DNA of 64,000 bases from Loripinus fragilis (lineage: Eukaryota; Mollusca; Bivalvia; Lucinida; Lucinidae). The stretch lies in NCBI GenBank assembly GCA_964019695.1, contig OZ026518.1, positions 85,555,950-85,619,949 of the forward strand. The letters are read 5' to 3'. The notes beneath the pieces are model-generated. The model had not been told where the DNA came from, searched no databases, and saw nothing but the letters and a program-made list of their open reading frames with translations. The position numbers and the translations under genes were made by a program. Positions 56,504 to 64,000 of this stretch are shown here, one piece after another. The number at the start of each line of letters is the position of its first letter. The first letter of the stretch is position 1.

Positions 56504-56510
56504 TCTTTGA

Positions 56511-57059
56511 AGTTAAAGGTGTCCCAGCAAACTTTCAAGTTTTTTACTAGTCGCTGTAGCTGAGGTGGGTAAATTGAGGAATGTCTGGACGGAAATCTCG
56601 CAGATAGGTTGTCTCGCGTCCTGGTCCTTATATACATTTCTTAGAGGAAAAAGGGTGGGGTGATTTAGTCTATTTGTAATGCTGACTAATACTAGTCAGC
56701 ACCATACCTTATGGGACAAATGGTATTATATTATAAGGGAAGCAGTCTGTGGCTTTAGAAAACAATGCTTATAAGCAGATGTTACCAGATCATACACAAA
56801 GGTAGTCCGCGACGCGTGAAAAGATACTTTAACGCATTTTTTAAATCAAGACAAAAAGCCCTGAGATAAAAGTTTATTATTGTTTCAAAGATGCATATAT
56901 GAGGTGATTCTATATTTCTTATAAACAGGTAACGATTACATTTTTCACTATTATTCTGCCAGCCAAGAGTAGAAGTGACGTCTTGTTTTGTTTACAAAGT
57001 TATGGGACTTACCTTTCATGATAGGATAAATACACCATTGATCTATAAAATCGAGATAG
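56511..57059. other. Non-coding, partial MITE
   Basis: 56955-57010 (TTCTGCCAGCCAAGAGTAGA, GTGACGTC, TTTACAAAGTTAT) is a partial relative of 61309-61380. 56510-56660 could be the eroded upstream part of the DIRS element. Confidence 0.5.
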
Positions 57060-57126
57060 CTTAGGTGGTAGCGAGGAGGATTACTGAACCACAAAGAACA
57101 TTTTCTAGGTTCGAATCTCACTGGCT
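57060..57126 (+). ncRNA. tRNA-like sequence, probably SINE head
   Basis: TAGCTTAGGTGGTAGCGAGGA (A-box region) and CTAGGTTCGAATCTCACTGG (B box) are at near tRNA spacing. The stems are not well formed. A poly-T tract follows directly. Confidence 0.55.
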
Positions 57127-57137
57127 GCTCTTTTTTA

Positions 57138-57250
57138 TTCATTTTTTTTTTTTTTTTTTTTGGAGGGGGGGAGGGGGCAGGTCTGATCTTATTATTCTGA
57201 TCAAGTCTTATTTTTTTTTTTTTTTTTTTTTTTATTATTTTTTTTTTATC
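57138..57250. repeat. Poly-T and G-rich low-complexity tract
   Basis: Long T runs surround GGAGGGGGGGAGGGGGCAGG. They lie next to the 3' end of the Penelope-like element, whose relatives are known to favour simple repeats as targets. Confidence 0.9.
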
Positions 57251-57280
57251 CCTTTAACATGTATAAGGTACATATATAAA

Positions 57281-57812
57281 AGTAAGTAATGGTGCAAAGA
57301 TCAGGAATCGATACAATCAAGTACCACACCTGACCCAGGATACCAATGGGAAAGTGACAAACTCACAGAAGACACCACAAACGAGACCAAGAGGTCAGCC
57401 CTTTCCCAGCAGGTGACCACAAAGCACATATAAACAGACGCGCACAAAACATAGCAAACACAAGACAGAACAAAAACATAAAAGATCCACAAAAGAAGTA
57501 CCGCCTTGGAACGGTCAGTTAAATATTTTACTGCAGGGCTTAAACCGGTTTAACGGCGCCAACCTCACCCTTAATTCAGATGTGGATCAAGACACATAGA
57601 TATTTGGTTTGCATGAAAGACCCCTAACTTATCAATGCATCATCTCCTAAAACATATAAATCAAGATATAACAAGGAGATAAAGCAAGGATAAGGACTCA
57701 ACAGTAAATTAAACTGAATACCGGAGCAAAAGAAATCCAACAGGTAAACCCCAGTGGGCCCGACAAACAGCCAAAGCATCAGGCCCCTACCATCTCATCA
57801 ATAGATAAGTCA
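57281..57812 (-). other. 3' tail of the Penelope-like element
   Basis: This is the non-coding region after the TAA. The last ~330 bp (57281-57612) is the segment found dispersed at 16226, 22142, 28179, 30031 and 30574. It contains the short palindrome (A)GTAAAATATTTTACTG in the other copies (here GTTAAATATTTTACTG near 57517). A selenoprotein mRNA would need a SECIS stem-loop here. I could not fold one with certainty. ATGA-type words occur at 57789-57812 on the minus strand. Confidence 0.75.
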
Positions 57813-59312
57813 TTAAGTCGGAACCATCATAGAGTCTGAAGTCCGACCCACCGGCGTGCAATTAAAGAGGAAAGCAAAGTTGCCAACCGTGATTAGGTTA
57901 ACTACCAAGCATGCAGTCTGTTGCAATACATTAATGTTATAGCCAATCTTTTTATAATGGGAAATTATTTTAATGAACTGCGCTGAAAAATTATTAGAGC
58001 CAACAATCTTCTTCAACTTATACACCAAGTCACCATAGAAATCAGGTTCCGAAAGTCCTTGGCGCAAGAGAGATTTAAGTCCAACTTGGAATTTAGAAAT
58101 CAAATCATAGTATCGTCTATAAAATTTTGAAAATGTTTTGCGAAGTTTATGATACCGATAGCCTTGTTTAAGAAGTTTCTGAGTTAACAATTTATTGCGA
58201 GTGTTGAAGTCAGCAACATAGCTAGATGCTCTAGCAAAACGAATGAGTTGAGAGATATAGACTCCATAGGATGTAGAACGAGGAGCATCACCATCTAAAA
58301 ATGGGAAATTGACAATTTCAAAATCAAAGTCGTCACGTTTGTCATAAATTTTGGTAGAAACAATATCATTAGAAATTGACAAATGCAAGTCTAAAAATGC
58401 GGCTTCGGTATCAGAGGCATTGGCTTTATTAAGTTGGAGCTCTGAAGGGTATATTTGACTAACCATATTGTCAAAATAAACATTATAATATTTAAAATAT
58501 CGTCCAAATATCTGGAAGTAGTGTTAAACGCATCAATAACATCAGCCTGCTTATCATCAGAAAGAGACATCATAAAGTCCCTTTCATAACAAAACAGGAA
58601 TAAATCTGCAACCAGGGGAGCACAATTAGTGCCCATAGGAATCCCAACAACTTGTCTATAGAGCTTGGTGCCAAATTGAATAAAAATGTTGTCCAACAAA
58701 AAGGTCAGCGCATCGCATACATTTTGACACGACCATGCATGATATTTTTTAGGTTTTTCTGAAGTAAAAAAATGCATTTCTGTCACTACATGCAAGGTAA
58801 GGAGAGCCTTCTCTCTGGAAGGTACTTTCAATAAGATCAATAAGTTTATCTTTAATTAAATTATGAGGTAAAGTAGTGTAAAGAGTAGAAAAATCATAAG
58901 TAGACAAACTGGTCGCATTGAAATCTCTAGCTTTAAGTTTATCTAACATTTCACCAGAATTTTTAATCGACCAAAATAGGTTTTTACCAGATCTCTCATA
59001 TACCTTTTCACAATATTTGATAACATGTTTTTTAAAAGCTGTAAGACACGAGGTTAACAATTTAGACAGTTCTGTTGTTGTACAAGAACTAGAATTTGCA
59101 ATAAATCTTGCTTTATAGGGTTTTTTATGGAGTTTAGGTAACCAGTACAACGTAGGAACTTTGTCTTGATTTTCTTTAGCTTTGACACCAAAATGTAGGG
59201 CTGTATGACAACCATGCCCATCAACAATCACCCTTTCACTTAAAGAAGGCTGCAGTTTATAGGCATTAGTGTCAACAAGCTCACGCTTAAGAGTATTAAT
59301 ATAATACAATCG

Positions 59313-59315
59313 TCA
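59313..59315 (-). other. In-frame TGA 3, before RT core (putative Sec)
   Basis: The context is DKAANNVVVV-[TGA]-RLYYINTLKREL. Family members that I recall have cysteine here (VVVVCRL-Y). The frame is open for about 180 codons after it. Confidence 0.75.
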
Positions 59316-59726
59316 AACAACTACAACATTGTTAGCAGCTTTATCTGCTGGAACCAAAACATAGTTCATATGAAAATCCTGGATACCTCGTTTAAGATGA
59401 CTAAAAGAAGATTTAGGTTTAGGAGGCAAAAGATGTGTATTACGAGAGTAAAATGAAATACGAGTATCAATAATTTTAAAAATGTTAATCTTCCATTCCT
59501 TCAAAGCATCAGGTTCAACATTTTCCCGTTTGCACCAACGATTACTTAAGTCATTTAAAGAAGCAGCGATCTCTCTACGACATTTAGAGAAATCAATATT
59601 AGAGGGAAATCTATATTTAGGACCTTTAGAAATGATATTGCGAACTCTAGCGTCAGGAATGACATTTAGATTACCTGTAATAACATGCCCTGCAGAGGGA
59701 TATAAATAATTTGAATTTTTACAATC

Positions 59727-59729
59727 TCA
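59727..59729 (-). other. In-frame TGA 2, CxC linker (putative Sec)
   Basis: The context is SNTPAS-[TGA]-DCKNSNYLYPSAGHV. The pair TGA-D-C occupies the CxC motif that joins the nuclease and RT in this clade. Reading frame continues open for about 140 codons on the far side. Confidence 0.75.
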
Positions 59730-60604
59730 GGAGGCAGGAGTATTGGAATCTATATCTAAATCATTTACAATTTTATTAAAGTTAAATATCGTAGACCTTA
59801 TTGGTTTGTTATATTTATAACAAATGATAGGAGTTTCAGAATTATTAAAGTAATTTGGAATAGATGAAATCACTGAATTATCCTTGAAGATACTATGTAA
59901 ATCATTAAACTCAATACCTTTGTTTATGAATGGAATTTTGATAAAATGTCGTTTATGGTTGACCTCAGAATCGATATAAGGACTAAGGAAATGTTGAACA
60001 TAACACCTTGTAAGGAGTGCTGCTTTATATAATTTGTTTGCTCTATCATAAAGTTTATTAGCCTCTAACTCTAAATTGCGTAAAACTGAGATAGGCAAGG
60101 AACTTAAAAATGAAAATAAGCCATGTCGACCATGATTAGTTAAAGCCAAAGAAAGATCCTTTAGAGAAGTATTTAAGCGTTTTTCAGTACAAATTTTGCG
60201 CTTAATGTTGCCATTTTTACGCTTACCATGAGATCTACTTTTACGTTTTTTACATTCCAAAACAGAAAAAACATCAAAATCTGGCATTTTAGAAATGTTG
60301 CCTTCATGGTATATATTATCATTGAAGCCTAAAGGAAAAGGTGATTGCAAAAATTTAATCCATTTAAGTTCAGTTTCATGTCTCTTAATTTTTATTAATC
60401 TTGTTGATGAATTTGGTCATATATAATTTTTTCAACCAGCTGAATTATAATTTTACTAGGTGGATGACCATTATTTTTGAAATGGCGATAAAGAAATGTG
60501 TCAAATTTTTTAGGCTTTTTCATTTTACGAAAGTGCTCACGAAACCTAGTCTTGAGGGTTCGGCCAGTTTGTCCAACATATTGCATTCCACAGTTAGTTT
60601 CAGT

Positions 60605-60607
60605 TCA
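60605..60607 (-). other. In-frame TGA 1, GIY-YIG domain (putative Sec)
   Basis: The context is GLIYVIT-[TGA]-TETNCGMQYVGQT. In related GIY-YIG nucleases of PLEs this place just after the first motif strand is normally a cysteine of the metal-binding set. The codon is in frame with the ATG-proximal QYVGQT segment. Confidence 0.7.
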
Positions 60608-60646
60608 AGTTATAACATAAATCAGACCCGATGAACAACACAAGCT

Positions 60647-60833
60647 ACTGTAAATTCGGAAATACACGCGAATATGAGCGTTAAAAGACATATTTGCGAC
60701 GTCAAAATTTGTGACTAGGGCAAGTAAACAACAGAGTGATTTCGCCATTTCGCGATAATTTTATTTTCACGAAATTTTGCGTGTGAGAAGTTTCGCGAAA
60801 ATGAAACCTCGCGAAAACTTTCGAATTTACAGT
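60647..60833. mobile_element. 187-bp MITE nested in the Penelope-like element
   Basis: The termini ACTGTAAATTCG and CGAATTTACAGT are inverted. AAGCT is directly repeated outside (60642-60646 and 60834-60838). The inside has TTTCGCG words in both orientations (CATTTCGCGATAATTTTATT, GAAGTTTCGCGAAAATGAAA). Removing it would rejoin the reading frame upstream of the GIY-YIG motif. Confidence 0.92.
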
Positions 60834-60898
60834 AAGCTGAAACAATGCCGCCTGTTCCTTTTGGGCCTAGTAAAAATATGAAGAAAAAAAACAACCTC

Positions 60899-60965
60899 TA
60901 AATAGGTTCGATCCTGTTACGCCTGCGTCCAACGCCGTAGACATAACCACTACACTACAGTATCT
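60899..60965 (-). ncRNA. tRNA-like sequence upstream of the Penelope-like element
   Basis: On the minus strand, GTAGTGTAGTGGTTATGTC (A box) and ACAGGATCGAACCTA (B box) are at tRNA-like spacing (about 40 bp), in the same orientation as the retroelement. Acceptor pairing is not convincing. It is a tRNA pseudogene, a SINE head, or a 5' flank target. Confidence 0.6.
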
Positions 60966-61308
60966 TCTAACGTGAAGTACACAAGTTGATATTTTATGGG
61001 TAGCATTGTACTATATACTCAGCAATTGTAAACAAAATATCAAGTGACTGTCACTCTTCGTTGGCACTATAGTACCTCGTGCATAAGCAGTATTCGGTGG
61101 TAGGTGACATTATAACTGTAAACTGAGGCTACCTGTTTGCCCAAAAACGAGGTAAACTCGCCAGTGTTTGTTTACAACAGTTCTCAACTATCTTTGAAAC
61201 ATCAATACATGTAAAATACACAGTTTGTTATGTTAACTCTTATGGGTGTGAAATTAAACGGTTCAACAGTGCAGCACATAAAATAGTCAACATGACAAGG
61301 ATGAATAC
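60966..61308. other. Non-coding with MITE fragment
   Basis: 61040-61075 (CAAGTGACTGTCACTCTTCG, TTGGCACTATAGTAC) is an end fragment of the 61309 MITE family. Confidence 0.55.
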
Positions 61309-61534
61309 TACTGTCCTGCCAGCCATGATTGACAGTGACGTCATGTTTTGTTAACAAAGTTATCAGGGACTTAAAATCGAAAGTGCTTGTGTATTAATCC
61401 TATCCACAGGATAGGATTAATACACAAGTGATCTATCGATTTGCGTTAGATACAGTGGAGTGTACATGCTATTTTTACTTTGCAGTTGTAAACACAACAA
61501 TACGTCACTATCACTCTAGGTTGGCATGACAGTA
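61309..61534. mobile_element. MITE with central palindrome, second copy of 17517
   Basis: The ends TACTGTCCTGCCAGCCATGA and TAGGTTGGCATGACAGTA pair. The centre is GTGTATTAATCCTATCC, AC, then GGATAGGATTAATACAC. The central palindrome is almost identical to the 17612-17684 one. Confidence 0.88.
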
Positions 61535-61604
61535 ATTAATGCGACAGGGATCACCAGGTGTACTACGCATGCGGGTACGTTTTTAAGGTACGCGGATCAT
61601 ATTG

Positions 61605-61858
61605 GCGTCGCCGCAAGAAAACGTGTCCTCGGGTTTTCTGTTTACGTCAGGTACAACCCACTCTGCTAAGCAACATAGCCTAGATGCAATATTGAACGTT
61701 TGCGGGTAGCAAGTTTATGTATTATACTTTACAGAAAGCGAATGGCAAATGTGCTGATCAGACTGCGCGGATGCGCAGGCTGGTCTGTCCCTTCGCTGTT
61801 CTTATGCAACAAAATCAGACAACAATATCAGAATTTCTCGCGGCGAGGCCCATTGAAT
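61605..61858. mobile_element. MITE relative of 53580-53815
   Basis: It begins GGCGTCGCCGCAAGAAAACG and ends AGAATTTCTCGCGGCGAGGCC. The core hairpin CTGATCAGACTGCGCGGATG / CGCAGGCTGGTCTG is at about 61755-61790. The 66-residue frame at 61717 is over it. Confidence 0.75.
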
Positions 61859-62501
61859 TGAAAAAAAAAATGAATAAATCGATGCAGATTGAGATGATTG
61901 AAGCGCTGTTTCATTAACTGGTAACGTATGTGAAAACATCATTAGAAGTTCATAGTCTCTCATGATAAGTTTGAAAATTGAATTGGGAATAATTATTTAT
62001 TATATAATACATATTTCAGGAAACAGTTAATATTTTATCTGATCTGGAACATTTTTCTCTGCAGTAATAATTTATAATTCGGATTATCAATTACTAGTGT
62101 CCTTGGTCAAACAAATCTAAAAAGCACCTAAAAATTGAAGAAGGTAAGATATTCACCCTCGACCATTGCGTGCGTGTGCGTGAACGTGTTTGCGTGCGTG
62201 TGTGCTCTATATATTTATTTATTTATAGTATTTTATATTGCTTTTGCTTTCCTTTGACTTTATTTTAAGTTTTTCTTTGTTGTCGTTGTTGTTTTCTGTT
62301 GATTTTGATAGATCTACTTTTTATGTATTCATCGAAGATTTGACTGTCTAATTTATTTAACTGACAACCTTTTTCGTCTACTGACAGCTTTTGCAAATAT
62401 ACACAAAACCAAAATTAAGGAAACACTTGTTTTTCTCCAGGAAGTAGGTGTTGCACTTCAGGAGGAATTGCAGCAGATTCAGAGAGTAGAGATACACCAA
62501 A
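61859..62501. other. Non-coding; GCGTGCGTGTG microsatellite
   Basis: 62165-62205 is an imperfect (GTGC/GTGT)n tract. No gene is seen. Confidence 0.6.
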
Positions 62502-62903
62502 TGAGCCGCGACATGTGTTTTCCAACAATGTGGCATTTTGACAAGTGTAGACTCAGACGAACCTGTGCAGCCCCTTTTTAAGCTTATAAACTCCTAATGG
62601 TGTTGGTCAGTAGCTTAACAGTCATAGAATATTAAAGCGACTTGCAAAGGCTCTGAGTATATTTTTTTGCAACAGTTGATTAGTATAGATGAAATCCGAC
62701 CATTTATTTATTCATATACATTATTTAATGAGGGTAAAACACATTTAAACCGCAACATAACTTACACGCAGTCTGATCAGAGCATTTACTAGTCGCTTGA
62801 ATTTTCTACTGACCGAACGGCATTTGGAGTTTCTAAGCTTAACATTATGCTCGTCTGAGTCTATTCATGTCAAAATGCCACATTGTTGGAAATCACATGT
62901 CAC
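62502..62903. mobile_element. MITE family A, copy 5, with altered centre
   Basis: It starts TGAGCCGCGACATGTGTTTT and ends GGAAATCACATGTCAC. About 110 bp of AT-rich sequence (62657-62770) stands where other copies have the GC-rich hairpin, and the terminal GGCTCA is missing on the right. Confidence 0.82.
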
Positions 62904-63004
62904 ATTTAGCTAATATAATTGACCCTGAATAGCACAGCCGAGAATAACATTAAAACGCAACATACAAATGACATATATAAAATGATAAACATTTACTACT
63001 GTAT

Positions 63005-63570
63005 TACTTGACTTTTCGCTTACTGTAAAGGCGGCGACTTTAAAATATTCATATCTGGGCGTGGTTCGGCTATTTCATATGCTAAGTAAGGGGAATCAGG
63101 TTTTATTTATAATGTGGTAAAGAGTAAATAAGCTTTTATGTGCCGTGCAAACGTGCGTGCATTTCATGAAAATCCTAACCGTACACACTGAACTCACATT
63201 TATTTACCCTTAAAGCGCATTATCACAAAATGTATGTTTTTGTCGTCCATAAAAATATTTGAAGCCTCATAGGCAAACAGTGTGGACCCAGATCAGACTG
63301 CTCCTGTAGGAGCAGTCTGGTCTGGGTTCACAATGTTTGCCTCTTTGCCTATGTTACATAGACATTTTCAGATGCAGTTATTTTGCTGGCGTTTAAAGGA
63401 CTAAATAATGTATTTTGTTCCTATATTGAGGTAATGACGCAAGATGATACAGTTACTTTTGAATAAAACCACGCCTCATTTTCAGCTTTCACCTATGTCT
63501 AAGGTTGACTAGTCCTAATTACGCATTCATGAGGTACCGCCTTTACAGAAAGCGAAAAGTGAAGTAATAA
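63005..63570. mobile_element. ~560-bp palindromic element, second copy of 24350
   Basis: The ends GACTTTTCGCTTACTGTAAA and the complement of TTTACAGAAAGCGAAAAGTG pair. The core hairpin at 63273-63340 has GCAAACAGTGTGGACC outer arms and CAGATCAGACTGCTCC inner arms. Orientation is inverted relative to the GPCR-upstream copy. Pairing of the flanks is better preserved here. Confidence 0.88.
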
Positions 63571-64000
63571 GCACGGTTATTATTGAAATTATCAGCATGT
63601 ACTTTTTTACCCTAAGCAGGCGTGCAGCAGCGCCCCGAGCAGCACCAAACTTTTGAACTTAAAGCTGCATACTCTGTAACCATGAACATTTTTCGAAAAA
63701 TTTTCTTTTATTTTTAAATCATTTGTAAAAGTAAAATAAAGCTATGTTTTCACAATAAAAATGTTCAGTACAGCTGAAAACTGCATGGAAAAGTGAATTA
63801 TCTTATCAAATAGGTGTATTTTTCTCTTGTTGGTAATTATTTGCGTCCCTCCAATAATTCAAGACCGTTGAATTTTAACATAAATGCAGTTGTTCTGATA
63901 GTGATAACTTGTTAAGATTTACGAGAATGGTAAAATGTTTACCTGAATTTGAGTATTTTTACTGTGTTTTTGAAAAATAAAAACATTATTTTTAAAATTA
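63571..64000. other. Non-coding, nothing recognised
   Basis: AT-rich sequence to the window end without a supported feature. Confidence 0.45.

Larger units (their letters stand above)
54410..56510 (-). mobile_element. Decayed DIRS-like retroelement
   Basis: Read on the minus strand, fragments in several frames follow the order of DIRS-type elements: RT N-terminus (ITSDNWVLHV, SSIFLRPKRDGSYRLILNLK), RT motif A region (CIDLKQAYFSIPV), the YIDDSLL catalytic box, an RNase H-like region (ASEPGVQYAPL, IVIESD, WGAINN; WISAFHIPGKDTSIAEKLSR), and the following linker (CDIDLFASKDNQKLSK). At least four frameshifts or stops interrupt it, and a family A MITE (55455-55652) is inserted between YIDD and RNase H. 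I did not find a tyrosine recombinase or terminal repeats, so the 3' part is missing or eroded. Confidence 0.82.
57281..60885 (-). mobile_element. Penelope-like retroelement with N-terminal GIY-YIG (Naiad type)
   Basis: On the minus strand the element runs from about 60885 to 57281: a GIY-YIG nuclease (about 60660-60400), a basic linker with a CxC-type site, a PLE reverse transcriptase with motif A-like FSTLYTTLPH, GIPMGTNCAPL and YLDD, a conserved C-terminal part ending at TAA 57813-57815, and a 3' tail of about 530 bp. Canonical animal PLEs have the GIY-YIG after the RT. The permuted order is that of the Naiad clade, described in invertebrates, with multi-selenocysteine versions in clams and spiders. 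A 187-bp MITE splits the 5' part (60647-60833). Target duplications were not identified. Confidence 0.9.
57813..60885 (-). pseudogene. PLE ORF: GIY-YIG then RT, three in-frame TGA, three frameshifts
   Basis: Readable segments on the minus strand: 60646-60398 (SGLIYVIT, TGA, TETNCGMQYVGQTGRTL), then a frameshift at about 60396-60399; one continuous frame from about 60395 to 58770, interrupted only by TGA at 59727-59729 and 59313-59315; a one-base homopolymer shift at 58766-58772 (seven A on the plus strand); then RT motifs B and C (GIPMGTNCAPL, YLDDIL); a shift at about 58483-58490; and the C-terminal 217 residues to TAA. No TAA or TAG lies inside the merged frame except just past the first frameshift. 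Because of the shifts the copy is presumably inactive, but the three TGA codons are best explained as selenocysteine codons (see findings). Roughly 970 residues if intact. Confidence 0.88.

Overview
The window is AT-rich animal DNA, very probably from a bivalve mollusc. The pointers are long non-coding stretches, a TRPA1-like gene with kilobase introns, a class A GPCR with an uninterrupted reading frame, many palindromic MITEs, tRNA-headed SINEs, and a Penelope-like element of a type I recall from clams. A Dreissena-like heterodont is a guess from the repeat style. There is no sign of bacterial organisation.

Layout. 1-7.3 kb holds the last three coding exons of a TRPA1-like cation channel (+ strand). 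7.4-19 kb is repeats: MITEs, a tRNA-Cys-type SINE, a 147-bp tandem repeat and a long (TA)n tract. 19.0-23.8 kb is a degenerate ~45-bp minisatellite in four blocks, with a pair of inverted arms around one block. 24.35-26.2 kb has a ~560-bp palindromic element directly upstream of a rhodopsin-like GPCR. 26-54 kb is mostly foldback elements (best: 33030-34754, with ~510-bp inverted repeats and a 5-bp target duplication), tandem repeats and short perfect hairpins. 54.4-56.5 kb (- strand) is a decayed DIRS-like retroelement. 57.3-60.9 kb (- strand) is a Penelope-like retroelement. 61-64 kb is again MITEs, including a second copy of the palindrome found upstream of the GPCR.

The main result is the Penelope-like element. 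Its domain order is permuted, with a GIY-YIG nuclease before the reverse transcriptase (Naiad type). Three in-frame stop codons lie within the ORF, all are TGA, and each falls where a cysteine is expected: after YVIT in the nuclease, in the CxC linker (read as TGA-D-C), and after VVVV before the RT. This fits a multi-selenocysteine retroelement protein. This copy also has three small frameshifts and a 187-bp MITE in its 5' part, so it is probably dead. Its 3' tail occurs in at least five more places in the window.

Apart from the TRPA1 exons and the GPCR, no host gene could be supported. Nearly all other open frames lie in repeats.
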